Under the pieces are notes generated by a model. The model was not told the DNA's origin, made no database searches, and saw nothing but the letters and a program-made list of their open reading frames with translations. From NCBI GenBank assembly GCA_945901845.1, contig CAMDLR010000008.1, positions 16,174-80,173 on the forward strand: 64,000 bases of DNA, written 5' to 3'. This DNA is from Sediminibacterium ginsengisoli (GTDB lineage Bacteria > Bacteroidota > Bacteroidia > Chitinophagales > Chitinophagaceae). Shown here piece after piece: positions 46,331 through 56,053 of this stretch (positions are counted from its first letter, which is position 1; each line of letters begins with the position of its first letter). The position numbers and the translations under genes were made by a program.

Positions 46331-48748
46331 TTATTTTCTGATTTCGGCACCTAATTCTTTTTCAAAAGCACTAATTAATTTTGATACCATGCTATCCGTT
46401 TCAGTATCTGTCATGGTTTTTTCTTCATCTACAAATGTAAAACTAAGTGCCATTGACTTTTTATTGACCCCTAATTTATCACTTTCAAAAACGTCAAACA
46501 AACGCGTTCCTTTTAGTTTTGGAAGTTTTACCGTACCCGCCGCAAGCTCAATAGCAGCATAGGTTACAGAACGGTCTACCACCAGCGCCAAATCACGTTG
46601 CACGGCCGGAAACTTAGATACTTCTTTATATACGATTTTTTGTTTTTCGGCGGCTGTAACAAGTCCAGCCACATCGATGTCTACAAAAACAACACCTTGT
46701 TTGATATCAAATTGTTGACGCTTTTGTGGTGACACTTCTAGTAGAGTTGCGATTTTAATACCACCCACCACGGCAACAAGTGTAGCAGATTCAGTTCCTT
46801 CCAAAGTCCACTGAACAGACGGTAGTCCAGTAAGCGTAGCAACCGCTTGCAAAATGCCTTTTGCCATTAAAAGGTCTTGCTCTTTTGATTTAACACGCCA
46901 GCCTTCTTCGGTGTCCAAGCCACTTAGGTAAATACACAAATGCTCTGTTTCTGAATACTGCCCAGAACCACTGGTAGCATAGGTTTTACCAAATTCAAAT
47001 AAACGCAAATTATGGTTACGTCTATTGCAATTGTAGGCGATTGTTTCAAGTCCGGTTTCAAGCATCGAAGGACGAAGCACGTCTAAATCGGCACTTAAAT
47101 TATTCATCATTTTAACAGCCGTTTCTAAAACAGCTGGCGTAAAATATTGACTGTTGGTAATAGAGTTTGTAAAAATTTCTACAAAGCCTTTGCCTACTAA
47201 AAAGTTAGCCGTTTTTTCTTTGACAACTTCTTTGGCACTTGCTACTTCTATGGCAGGGCTAATGGTAATCGTGGTAGGAATTTCGATGTTATCGAGTCCG
47301 TCGATGCGTAAAATTTCTTCTACTAAATCGGCGGGAATACTAATGTCTGGTTTGCTATATGGGACGGCTACACGGAGTTCATCAATGCCCTCTTGTATCA
47401 CTTCAAAACCTAGCGCTGTCAATATTTTTTTGACGGCTTCGGGATGGTAATTTTTGCCACTTAACTTTTTGATGTAGTGGTATTTGACAGCTACTTCTGT
47501 TTTAGGCGTCAGTTTTGGATAGATGTCGGTAATATCAGAGCTGATGCTACCCCCCGCCACTTCTTTGATAAGTAATGCGGCTCTTTTTAATACCTGAACC
47601 GTAGATGCAATGTCAACTCCTTTTTCAAATCTAGTAGCTGCGTCGGTGCGCAGTCCATGATGCAAAGAAGTTTTACGAATAGTAGTTGGATGAAACCAAG
47701 CACTTTCTAAAAATATAGAAGTTGTGCCAGCATTTACACCACTTGCGGCGCCACCAAACACACCCGCAATGCACATTGGATCTGAAGCATTACAGATTAA
47801 TAAATCCGTGTCTTGGAGTTTTCTTTCTTTGGTATCAAGGGTTGTAAAGGATGTGCCAGCTGCAACATTTTTTACAATGACTTGCCCGCCCGTAATAGCT
47901 GCTGCATCAAAAGCATGCAGTGGTTGACCCGTTTCATGTAAAATATAATTGGTAACGTCTACAATATTATTGATGGGTCTTACGCCAATGGCAGTTAATC
48001 TATTTTTTAACCAACTTGGCGAATCGGAAACCTTTACGCCCGTTAATTCGATACCTGCATAACGCTTACACGCTTCTTCGTTTTCGATGCTAACAGCAAT
48101 GGTTTTATTATTTTGATCTGGGCTAAAAGAACTTGTAAATGGCGTTACTGTTTTGGCTTCTTTTTCGTGGTGCGTTAGATAAGCACACACATCTTTTGCA
48201 ACACCTAAGTGGCTCATCGCGTCCATGCGGTTAGGTGTTAAGCCAATTTCATATACCCAGTCTTGATAGGGCTCAAACAGAGTGGCAGCAGGCGTTCCAA
48301 CCGTAGTATCCGCTTGCAGTACCATGATACCATCATGACTGGTGCCAAGTCCAATTTCATCTTCGGCGCAAATCATTCCAAAACTTTCTTCCCCTCTAAT
48401 TTTTGCAACACGCATGGTTAAAGGATCTCCAGTGCTTGGATAAATGGTAGTCCCAATAGTTGCTACAATTACTTTTTGTCCTACGGCAACATTTGATGCA
48501 CCGCAAACAATTTGTAATGGCGTTTCTGCACCAATATGTACTGTAGTTATTTTTAGTTTATCGGCATTCGGGTGCTGCGTAACCGTCATCACTTCTCCCA
48601 CCACTAGTCCAGCAAGTCCTCCCTTTACATTTTCATAAAACGTTAAACTTTCAACCTCTAATCCAATAGACGTCAAAATTTTAGACAATTTTTCGGGCTC
48701 AATGGGCCAAGGAAGATATTCAGATAGCCAGTTATAACTTATGGTCAT
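46331..48748 (-). CDS. pheT: phenylalanyl-tRNA synthetase beta subunit
   Basis: The 805 residues match the large bacterial beta subunit: an EMAP/tRNA-binding domain near the start (VVGEVMTVTQHPNADKLKI), B3/B4 editing region, B5 segment, catalytic-like core and the C-terminal FDX-ACB anticodon domain (ELGAEIRK at the end). pheS is not adjacent, which is common in Bacteroidota. First gene of the block that ends at the lytic transglycosylase, although the rplS terminator breaks it. Confidence 0.97.
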   Translation of the reverse strand: MTISYNWLSEYLPWPIEPEKLSKILTSIGLEVESLTFYENVKGGLAGLVVGEVMTVTQHPNADKLKITTVHIGAETPLQIVCGASNVAVGQKVIVATIGTTIYPSTGDPLTMRVAKIRGEESFGMICAEDEIGLGTSHDGIMVLQADTTVGTPAATLFEPYQDWVYEIGLTPNRMDAMSHLGVAKDVCAYLTHHEKEAKTVTPFTSSFSPDQNNKTIAVSIENEEACKRYAGIELTGVKVSDSPSWLKNRLTAIGVRPINNIVDVTNYILHETGQPLHAFDAAAITGGQVIVKNVAAGTSFTTLDTKERKLQDTDLLICNASDPMCIAGVFGGAASGVNAGTTSIFLESAWFHPTTIRKTSLHHGLRTDAATRFEKGVDIASTVQVLKRAALLIKEVAGGSISSDITDIYPKLTPKTEVAVKYHYIKKLSGKNYHPEAVKKILTALGFEVIQEGIDELRVAVPYSKPDISIPADLVEEILRIDGLDNIEIPTTITISPAIEVASAKEVVKEKTANFLVGKGFVEIFTNSITNSQYFTPAVLETAVKMMNNLSADLDVLRPSMLETGLETIAYNCNRRNHNLRLFEFGKTYATSGSGQYSETEHLCIYLSGLDTEEGWRVKSKEQDLLMAKGILQAVATLTGLPSVQWTLEGTESATLVAVVGGIKIATLLEVSPQKRQQFDIKQGVVFVDIDVAGLVTAAEKQKIVYKEVSKFPAVQRDLALVVDRSVTYAAIELAAGTVKLPKLKGTRLFDVFESDKLGVNKKSMALSFTFVDEEKTMTDTETDSMVSKLISAFEKELGAEIRK

Positions 48749-49076
48749 GATTACTTTTACGTATTTAAGTGGCTCAAAAATAAGTTTTTATAGCCGTAAA
48801 TGCTACGCTTTCGTGAGAACAAAAGACACAATCATCCAATACTTCTTTCTGCACAAGATTTGTTAATAATGGTCATTTTTAGTGGAATAAGTTTTGATAT
48901 TGGTGGATAACAGTAGTAAATTGTGTGAATAGCACAGAAAAAAGCTGCGGGAACGGTGAATTCCGTGTGGACGAAAAATAGCGAGGAAATACTTGAAAAA
49001 GCGCAAATCTTGGTGCATATTCGCTCTGTTCTGTTGGCGCTTGGCGCCGCAAATAACTTACTAAAGCAACCCAAAA
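48749..49076. other. 328-bp divergent space between pheT and dnaB
   Basis: The longest space without a gene in the window. It holds the pheT -7 element at 48775, one sequence close to a DnaA box (GTGGATAA at 48903, reverse of TTATCCAC), and a GC-rich small inverted repeat (GGCGC then GGCGCC near 49037). No perfect dnaB promoter element was found. No tRNA, small RNA signature or reading frame with family likeness is visible. Confidence 0.5.
48775..48782 (-). promoter_or_regulatory. candidate promoter of pheT (-7 element)
   Basis: TATTTTTG on the minus strand fits TAnnTTTG, 26 bases before the pheT ATG. It lies at the left end of the long pheT-dnaB space. Confidence 0.45.
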
Positions 49077-50645
49077 ATGGACGTTAAAATTACCAATACC
49101 AACCGTAAACCTAGAAAGCCTTCCATAGACATGAGCAGTATGCTCTATGGTAAAGTGCCCCCGCAAGCCAAAGAATTAGAAGAAGCGGTACTAGGTGCCA
49201 TTATGCTTGAAAAAAGTGCATTTGACACGGTTTCTGAAATTATTAAGCCCGAATGTTTTTATGTAGAAGCGCACCAGCTCATTTTTAAAACGATGCAGCA
49301 ACTGCAAAATGATAGCGTGCCTATTGATATTTTAACGGTGGTAGAGGGTCTAAAATCAAAAAATGAATTAGACCTTGTAGGTGGGCCCTATCAAATTACC
49401 AAGCTTACCAACTCGGTGGTATCGGCGGCTAATATTGACGCGCACGCAAGAATTATTTTACAAAAATTTATTCAGCGCGAACTCATCAGAATTAGTGGTG
49501 AAATTATTGGTGACGCTTACGAAGACAGCACTGACGTTTTTGATTTACTAGATGAGAGTGAAACAAAAATGTTTAACATCACCAACAATTATTTAAAAAA
49601 GAATTTCGAAGAAATAGGACAGGTGCTTGCAAAAACCATCAATCGTATTGATGAACTGCGTACCAAAACAGAAGATATTTCTGGTGTGCCAACTGGATTC
49701 CCTACACTAGACCGTATCACCTACGGATGGCAGCCTACCGATTTAATTATCCTTGCGGCAAGACCGTCTGTGGGTAAAACCGCTTTCGCCCTTAACCTAG
49801 CGCGCAATGCGGCACTTCACCCTACAAAGCCTGTCCCTGTTGGGTTTTTCTCATTAGAGATGAGTGCACCACAACTTGTACAACGTATTTTAAGTGCGGA
49901 GAGTGAAATTAAAATGGAAAAAATTTCTAGGGGTAAACTAGAAGATTACGAATACCAACAACTACACGCAAAGGGTTTAAAAAAATTAGAGCGCGCGCCA
50001 CTTTACATCGATGATACAGCGGCATTAAATATTTTTGAATTTAGAGCAAAAGCCCGCCGATTAGTAAACAAACATAAGGTTGGTATTATCATTATTGACT
50101 ACCTACAATTAATGAGTGGTAGTGGTGATAGAAACAATAACCGTGAACAAGAAATTTCAAATATTTCACGAAGCTTAAAGGCACTTGCTAAAGAATTAAA
50201 CATTCCAATTATTGCACTATCACAATTAAGTCGTGCGGTGGAAACAAGAAAGGAAAGTAAAATGCCGCAATTGAGTGACCTTCGTGAATCGGGTGCGATT
50301 GAACAAGATGCCGATATGGTTATGTTTATTTACCGTCCAGAATACTACGAAGTGATGAGTAACGACATGGGTGAAAGTACCCATGGTGAAACCCATATAA
50401 GAATTGCAAAACACAGAAACGGTCAACTAGATACCATTAAGCTTAGGGCTAAACTAGATATCCAAAAGTTTGAAGAATGGGATGGCGATGGTTCTGGATT
50501 TGGATCTAGCAATTGGAAACCAGTAGCACCAGGAAGTACCGCTGGTTCACCAGGACAAGACAACGCAAAACTATTTATTCAAAAAGAGAGCAAAATGAAT
50601 GAGGGTGATTTTGATGCAGGCTTTGACAACGAAACACCTTTTTAA
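49077..50645 (+). CDS. dnaB: replicative DNA helicase DnaB
   Basis: Hexameric helicase that opens the fork. The 522 residues carry the N-terminal domain (KVPPQAKELEEAVLGAIMLEKSAFD), linker, and RecA-like domain with Walker A ARPSVGKTAFALNLA near 230, Walker B IIIIDYLQLMSG near 335, and the arginine finger region ending in IYRPEYY and KHRNGQ. The C-terminal 50 residues are Gly/Ser/Asn-rich, probably disordered. Divergent from pheT; rsmE follows by 21 bp. Confidence 0.97.
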   Translation: MDVKITNTNRKPRKPSIDMSSMLYGKVPPQAKELEEAVLGAIMLEKSAFDTVSEIIKPECFYVEAHQLIFKTMQQLQNDSVPIDILTVVEGLKSKNELDLVGGPYQITKLTNSVVSAANIDAHARIILQKFIQRELIRISGEIIGDAYEDSTDVFDLLDESETKMFNITNNYLKKNFEEIGQVLAKTINRIDELRTKTEDISGVPTGFPTLDRITYGWQPTDLIILAARPSVGKTAFALNLARNAALHPTKPVPVGFFSLEMSAPQLVQRILSAESEIKMEKISRGKLEDYEYQQLHAKGLKKLERAPLYIDDTAALNIFEFRAKARRLVNKHKVGIIIIDYLQLMSGSGDRNNNREQEISNISRSLKALAKELNIPIIALSQLSRAVETRKESKMPQLSDLRESGAIEQDADMVMFIYRPEYYEVMSNDMGESTHGETHIRIAKHRNGQLDTIKLRAKLDIQKFEEWDGDGSGFGSSNWKPVAPGSTAGSPGQDNAKLFIQKESKMNEGDFDAGFDNETPF

Positions 50646-50666
50646 CCCACCTCATTTTCTAGTAAC

Positions 50667-51374
50667 ATGTTGGCGCTACCTTATTTTTACGAACCTACCA
50701 TTTTAAAGGGCAACACACACTTTGAATTAAGTGAGGCGACTTCTAAACACTGTATTCAAGTGCTCCGTATGCGCGCTGGAGAAAGCCTACACCTCACAGA
50801 TGGCGTCGGAAACCTATACACAGCAAGCATTGTAGAGCCCGATAAAAAAAAGACAGTCGTAAAAATTGATTTGGTGGTGCACACCCCTGCCCCGACTAAA
50901 AATGTTTGTATTGCGATAGGACTTTTAAAAAATACAGGACGCTTTGAATGGTTTTTAGAAAAAGCGACAGAAATGGGCGTGACAAAAATTGTCCCGTTAA
51001 TTTGCGAGCGAAGCGAGCGTTCTAAGCTAAAACAAGAACGCATGCAGGGGGTCGTTGTTGCAGCACTCATTCAGAGTAAACAAACATGGTTGCCTGTTTT
51101 ATCGGAACCCATTAGGGTGGCGCAGTTTATTGACCAGCATCCTGCTTCGCAGGGGCTCATTGCGCATTGTGAAGAGGGCCATAAAACAGCGCTTAAAGAC
51201 ATCTCTAATAGTAGCGATACGAGTATTTTAATTGGACCAGAAGGTGATTTTACTGAGTCGGAAATTACGCTTGCTATAGATGCAAAATATACACCTGTTA
51301 GTCTTGGCGAAACCAGGCTTAGAACAGAAACGGCGGGCATGGTAGCCGCAGCGCTCTTATTATACAAAAATTAA
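50667..51374 (+). CDS. rsmE: 16S rRNA (uracil1498-N3)-methyltransferase RsmE
   Basis: SPOUT-class methyltransferase for U1498 in helix 44. The 235 residues show a PUA-like N-terminal domain (HCIQVLRMRAGE, LHLTDGVGNLY), then KATEMGVTKIVPLICERSE, and the knotted SAM site ILIGPEGDFTESEI and LGETRLRTETA near the end. Between dnaB and the L,D-transpeptidase on the same strand with about 21 bp on either side. Confidence 0.95.
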   Translation: MLALPYFYEPTILKGNTHFELSEATSKHCIQVLRMRAGESLHLTDGVGNLYTASIVEPDKKKTVVKIDLVVHTPAPTKNVCIAIGLLKNTGRFEWFLEKATEMGVTKIVPLICERSERSKLKQERMQGVVVAALIQSKQTWLPVLSEPIRVAQFIDQHPASQGLIAHCEEGHKTALKDISNSSDTSILIGPEGDFTESEITLAIDAKYTPVSLGETRLRTETAGMVAAALLLYKN

Positions 51375-51395
51375 CCGCACCAGCAAAATCACTGC

Positions 51396-52955
51396 ATGCA
51401 AGTTATCTATCAAATTTTACGCAGTTATTTAATTATTGGTTTTGTTATTTTTATAATGAGCCTTACGCACTCAACAAATTGCTGGGGTAATATTTATAGC
51501 GCACAACAACAAGATACCGTCACAGAAGCTTCACTCGATTCGTTCATTACAATACATGCCGTTCCTGAAAAATACAGCACCGCACTTCGAACTTTTTACC
51601 AAGGCAACATGCATCTGTACGTTTGGATTCAGTCAAGAAAAATTCAAGACCATACCAAAGACTTTATAGCACACGCAAACAAGCTAGCGGAGGACTGGGT
51701 AGATAGTAGCTTTATAGAACTACTTACGCTGCAGAGTTTCAATCAGAATGTACAGCAAACAAATATTGAATTAGCGGTAAGCCTTTCATTTTTTAAATAC
51801 GCAGACAAATGGCTAATGCCCAGTGATATCGACCCTGCAATAGTTAACTGGCGTATTCCTAAAACATCACTAACGCTGGCTAATCAGTTAAAAAATTGGC
51901 TCAACCCAACCACTAAAATGGGTTTTAACACAGGTAGTCAAAATTTTAAACAATTACTAGAAAATTACGCAAGCCTCTCAAATATTACAGCACTTGATTC
52001 AGGCATACACATTAGTTCCAAACACGCCAAAATTAATAAGGGAGAAATGGTGCCTGTAATTAGGCAAATAAAAAAGAAATTACAATTACTTGGCGATTTT
52101 AAAAGCACAGATACCACGTCACTCTTTAGCAATACACTAGGTATTGCGATCAATAGATTTCAAGAAAGAATGGGACTTGTTAAAACAACTTACATTGACA
52201 AAGCGTTATTGCAAGCCCTTCAAAAACCTATCAAACATTACGCAAAAACGATTGCCATTAATCTAGAGCGCTTACGATGGATGCCTGCCATGATGGATAG
52301 TAACTATATCGTTGTAAATATTCCAGCCTATCAGCTTCTTGTTTTTGATAGCAGTAAAATTCAGTTTAAAATGCCGGTGATTGTAGGATCCGAATCTAAT
52401 AACACCGTCATATTTAGCAACCGCATGCGCTACGTTGTTTTTAGCCCTTATTGGAATGTGCCTCCTAGTATTGTAAAAGCAGAAATTTTACCGGGCATGA
52501 GGAAAAATGAAAACTACCTGGCACAAAAAAATATGGAGATTACGACGGCTGGCGATGTGCCCACCATCAGACAATTGCCTGGTGCTCAAAACTCACTTGG
52601 GCTTGTTAAATTTTTGTTTCCTAACTCCTACAATATATATTTACATGACACGCCCGGAAAGCACCTATTTGCGCGTCAAAACAGGAGTCTTAGCCATGGC
52701 TGTATCAGGCTAGGAGATGCCAGAAAAATGGCTAACTACCTATTAAGATTCGACAACAGTTGGACGCCAAAAAAAATTGACACAGCTATGCATCTACAAA
52801 AAGAAAAATGGGTAACGCTTAAAAAAACGATCCCTGTTTTTATCGCTTATTTTACAAGCTGGGTAGATAGCAATGACGTTTTGCAATTTAGAAAAGATAT
52901 TTACGACCTAGATGATAAAATGTTAGCATTGCTTTTTAAAAAAGAAGACTACTAA
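51396..52955 (+). CDS. L,D-transpeptidase (YcbB-like) with peptidoglycan-binding domain
   Basis: Envelope enzyme that makes 3-3 cross-links in peptidoglycan or attaches proteins to it. The 519 residues begin with a hydrophobic N-terminal segment (about 10 to 25) acting as signal or anchor. The central part has a peptidoglycan-binding-like helix bundle (INRFQERMGLVKTTYIDKALL) and the YkuD domain with HDTPGKHLF and the catalytic Cys in SLSHGCIRLGDA near residue 435. The order is typical of the YcbB group. Cotranscribed with rsmE or from an unseen promoter. Confidence 0.9.
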   Translation: MQVIYQILRSYLIIGFVIFIMSLTHSTNCWGNIYSAQQQDTVTEASLDSFITIHAVPEKYSTALRTFYQGNMHLYVWIQSRKIQDHTKDFIAHANKLAEDWVDSSFIELLTLQSFNQNVQQTNIELAVSLSFFKYADKWLMPSDIDPAIVNWRIPKTSLTLANQLKNWLNPTTKMGFNTGSQNFKQLLENYASLSNITALDSGIHISSKHAKINKGEMVPVIRQIKKKLQLLGDFKSTDTTSLFSNTLGIAINRFQERMGLVKTTYIDKALLQALQKPIKHYAKTIAINLERLRWMPAMMDSNYIVVNIPAYQLLVFDSSKIQFKMPVIVGSESNNTVIFSNRMRYVVFSPYWNVPPSIVKAEILPGMRKNENYLAQKNMEITTAGDVPTIRQLPGAQNSLGLVKFLFPNSYNIYLHDTPGKHLFARQNRSLSHGCIRLGDARKMANYLLRFDNSWTPKKIDTAMHLQKEKWVTLKKTIPVFIAYFTSWVDSNDVLQFRKDIYDLDDKMLALLFKKEDY

Positions 52956-52972
52956 TTATACCAACCATATCT

Positions 52973-52980
52973 TAACTTTG
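52973..52980 (+). promoter_or_regulatory. candidate promoter of the GNAT-like gene (-7 element)
   Basis: TAACTTTG fits TAnnTTTG, 15 bases before the ATG at 52996, in the 40-bp space after the L,D-transpeptidase gene. Confidence 0.45.
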
Positions 52981-52995
52981 AAGTAAAGAATTACT

Positions 52996-54168
52996 ATGCA
53001 TTTAATAGAAGTTACTAGCGCCAATACTGCCAAAGATTTTTTAGAAGTGCAAGCGATTATCAATGCAGGTAACCCCAATTATATCAGACCCCTAAACAAT
53101 GAGGTCAATGCTATTTTTGATGCCACTAAAAATAAAAACTTTACATACGGCGAAGCCAAAAGATGGATACTAGAAAGAGACGATGGCGAATTAGTAGGCC
53201 GTATCGCTGCCTTTACCAATTCAAAATATATTAATAAAGGAACCGATTTTAATACTGGCGGTGTTGGATTTTTTGATTGCATCAACGATCAGGCTGCAGC
53301 CAATTTACTTTTTGATACCGCTAAAGAATGGCTTACCCAAAAAGGTATGGAAGCGATGGACGGACCCATCAATTTTGGCGACAGAGATAAGTGGTGGGGC
53401 CTCTTGGTAGAAGGCTTTGAAAAACCGCCTATGTATGGCATGTCGTATAACCCTGCCTATTATGAAACACTTTTTACAAACTACGGTTTTAAAAATTATT
53501 ACAACCAGTACTATTATGCAACTAGCATTCAATTAGACCTGCCAGCAAGATTTCCTGAAAGACACGCCCGCTTTGCAGCCAAACCAGATTATGTGGCAAA
53601 GCACGTTAAATTAAGTGAACTTGAAAAATATGCTGGGGACTTTGTAACCGTTTACAACGCTGCATGGGGCCAACATGGCGAGGCAAAAGAAATTACCAAA
53701 GAACAAGTAGTTAAGCTTTTTAAAACCATGAAACCTATTATGGATGAGCGTCTTGTTTGGTTCGCCTATTATAAGACAGAAGCTATTGGGATGTTCATTA
53801 ATATTCCAGACCTCAACCAATATTTCAAACATTTTAATGGGAAACTAGGTTGGTTTGAAAAACTTCGTTTGTTGTACATGACTAAAACAGGTAAAAACAA
53901 ACAACTTACTGGACTTGCTTTTGGTATTATTCCTAAATACCAGTCACTTGGTATTGATAGTTTCTTAATTCAAGAATGCTCTTTACTTTTTAAAGACAAA
54001 GATTGGTATGACCGTTACGAAATGGGATGGGCTGGGGATTGGAACCCAAAAATGCTCAATATTTATAAAAGTCTAGGTGCTCAGCCAAGCCGCAGAATGG
54101 TCACATTTAGGTGTCTTTTTGACGCCACCAAGCCCTTTGAACGTCACCCAGAAATGGTATACGGCTAA
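52996..54168 (+). CDS. GNAT-like acyltransferase family protein, function unknown
   Basis: A 390-residue soluble protein. The fold looks like two GNAT acetyltransferase-type halves, with the N-terminal GRIAAFTNSKYI and GGVGFFDCINDQAAA and C-terminal TGLAFGIIPKYQSLGIDSFLIQE resembling acetyl-CoA binding stretches. GAMDGPINFGDRDKWWGLLV-like conserved Trp-rich segment (DGPINFGDRDKWWG) is typical of an uncharacterised group (YghO-like). Substrate unknown. It stands between the L,D-transpeptidase and dnaX genes and has its own -7 element. Confidence 0.7.
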   Translation: MHLIEVTSANTAKDFLEVQAIINAGNPNYIRPLNNEVNAIFDATKNKNFTYGEAKRWILERDDGELVGRIAAFTNSKYINKGTDFNTGGVGFFDCINDQAAANLLFDTAKEWLTQKGMEAMDGPINFGDRDKWWGLLVEGFEKPPMYGMSYNPAYYETLFTNYGFKNYYNQYYYATSIQLDLPARFPERHARFAAKPDYVAKHVKLSELEKYAGDFVTVYNAAWGQHGEAKEITKEQVVKLFKTMKPIMDERLVWFAYYKTEAIGMFINIPDLNQYFKHFNGKLGWFEKLRLLYMTKTGKNKQLTGLAFGIIPKYQSLGIDSFLIQECSLLFKDKDWYDRYEMGWAGDWNPKMLNIYKSLGAQPSRRMVTFRCLFDATKPFERHPEMVYG

Positions 54169-54244
54169 AATTATACCCATGTGCAAAAAAGGTGGGGTTT
54201 AGATAAGGGGAAGCCTACCGTTGTGCTTATATTGCAACCCTGTT

Positions 54245-56041
54245 ATGGAAAATCATTTTGTTGTTTCGGCCCGTAAGTATAGACCCCAAAACTTTAATAC
54301 CGTTGTTGGGCAATCGCACATTACGACAACCCTAAAAAACGCTATTAAAAACAACCAACTCGCACATGCGTTTTTGTTTTGTGGTCCAAGGGGCGTTGGT
54401 AAAACAACATGTGCTAGAATTTTAGCCAAAACCATCAACTGTACAAGCCCTACCCCAGAAGGTGAAGCTTGTAACACCTGTAATAGCTGCGTATCTTTTG
54501 ACGCAGGCACATCTTTGAATATTCATGAACTTGATGCGGCGAGTAACAACTCGGTAGATGATATTAGATCACTAGTAGAACAAGTAAGATTTGCACCTCA
54601 AGCAGGAAAATACAAAGTATATATTGTGGATGAGGTCCACATGCTTAGCGCTAGTGCGTTTAATGCATTTTTAAAAACATTAGAAGAGCCTCCTTCTTAT
54701 GCGATTTTTATTTTAGCAACTACTGAAAAACATAAAATACTTCCTACCATTTTAAGCCGTTGTCAAATTTTTGATTTTAAACGAATCACCAATAACGATA
54801 CCGTAGAGCACTTAGAAGAAATTGCGGGTAAAGAATCTATCAAAGCCGAACGCGCTGCACTTCAAGTAATTGCACAAAAGAGTGAAGGCTGCATGCGAGA
54901 TTCACTGAGTATACTAGATAAAATTGTAAGCTTTACAGGTGGTAGTTTAACCTATCAAAATACTTTAGAGCACTTAAATATTTTAGACGAAGATTACTAT
55001 TTTAAATTGCTAGAAAGTATGCAGGCAAAGGATTTGGCGGCATCGATGGTCCTCTATGACGAAATCAATAGAAAGGGTTTTGAAGGGGATATGGTACTCA
55101 ACGGCTTTGCAGAATTCATTCGCAATATTTTGGTTTGTAAGGACCCAAAATCTGCTCCTTTACTAGAAGTAGTAGAAGGTATGCAGGATAAATATACTGG
55201 TGCTGCTGCTAAGATGGGTATGTCCTATTTGGTAAGTGCGCTCAATATTTTAAATGAAGCAGAGATCAATTATAAAATGGCGCGCAACAAAAGATTACAC
55301 GTAGAATTAACGCTCATTAAATTAAACTTCTTACAAGAAGCCATTGAACTTGCTTCAGAAAACGGGTCTATTATAAAAAAAAAACGGATTGACGGACCAG
55401 TAGCCATTAGAACAAAAAGTATACCCTCTATTCAAATAGCGGCTCCGCCGGTTTCAATTAAAACAACTGCTACATTAACGATACAAAAAGAAGTAGCAAA
55501 ACAAGAGCAGACTCCTGTTCATGTCAGTGCAACTGAGGTTGCACCTTCAGTCCCTATTGCTCCTGTTGCTGCCGCCCCTGCTGGTCCTAAAAAGAACCTT
55601 TTATCAACTTTAAGAGAGAAATATGGTGACCAATACGCCATTGAAGAGGTTAAAGAAGCTGAATCGCTCAATATCGAAAAACTTAGGGCTTGTTGGGACG
55701 CTTACGGCGCCACACTTGAAGCACAACAAAAGCACTCTGCTTCAGGAACCTTTAAAATGGCTGTTTTAGAAATTGAAAACGATATCCATTTTACGGTTCG
55801 CGTACCTGGTTTAACGGCTCAAAAGTTTGTTGAACAGGAACGCATGATGCTGATTGATCAGATATTTTCAACGTTCAATAACCGCTCAATAAAATTTAGC
55901 ATTATAGTAGATGCGACAGAAAAAGAAGACGTACCTATTCATATGCGACTTAATAGTAAGCAAAAATTTGAACGCATTAGTGAGCAGTACCCTTTACTAA
56001 AAGAATTGAAAGAAAAACTGAAATTAGAAATTGATTATTAA
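54245..56041 (+). CDS. dnaX: DNA polymerase III subunit tau (and possibly gamma)
   Basis: Clamp-loader ATPase and replisome organiser. The 598 residues from the ATG at 54245 have Walker A GPRGVGKTT (47 to 55), zinc Cys66, Cys76, Cys79, Cys82, Walker B DEVHMLS, sensor ATTEKHKILPTILSRC, domain III, then a Pro/Ala-rich linker and the tau C-terminal domain. At codons 377 to 380 there is a run of ten A (55375..55384), and both alternative frames stop within a few codons, so a short gamma-type product of about 382 to 385 residues is likely. The start used avoids a non-homologous extension to 54221. Confidence 0.95.
   Translation: MENHFVVSARKYRPQNFNTVVGQSHITTTLKNAIKNNQLAHAFLFCGPRGVGKTTCARILAKTINCTSPTPEGEACNTCNSCVSFDAGTSLNIHELDAASNNSVDDIRSLVEQVRFAPQAGKYKVYIVDEVHMLSASAFNAFLKTLEEPPSYAIFILATTEKHKILPTILSRCQIFDFKRITNNDTVEHLEEIAGKESIKAERAALQVIAQKSEGCMRDSLSILDKIVSFTGGSLTYQNTLEHLNILDEDYYFKLLESMQAKDLAASMVLYDEINRKGFEGDMVLNGFAEFIRNILVCKDPKSAPLLEVVEGMQDKYTGAAAKMGMSYLVSALNILNEAEINYKMARNKRLHVELTLIKLNFLQEAIELASENGSIIKKKRIDGPVAIRTKSIPSIQIAAPPVSIKTTATLTIQKEVAKQEQTPVHVSATEVAPSVPIAPVAAAPAGPKKNLLSTLREKYGDQYAIEEVKEAESLNIEKLRACWDAYGATLEAQQKHSASGTFKMAVLEIENDIHFTVRVPGLTAQKFVEQERMMLIDQIFSTFNNRSIKFSIIVDATEKEDVPIHMRLNSKQKFERISEQYPLLKELKEKLKLEIDY
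55375..55384 (+). promoter_or_regulatory. ten-A slippery site in dnaX
   Basis: Ten consecutive A, read as ATA AAA AAA AAA. In the minus-one frame the next codons are ACG GAT TGA (stop 55390..55392); in the plus-one frame a TAG appears at 55401..55403. The position is at the end of clamp-loader domain III. A heptamer A AAA AAA is in the frame required for ribosomal slippage, and a run this long can also slip during transcription, as in Thermus dnaX. Confidence 0.6.
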
Positions 56042-56053
56042 TGCAGATGGGTG

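Noticed and set aside
48903..48910. DnaA-box-like GTGGATAA before dnaB, possible origin
   Set aside because: Only one near match, no cluster of boxes, no AT-rich unwinding region and no dnaA or other origin gene nearby.
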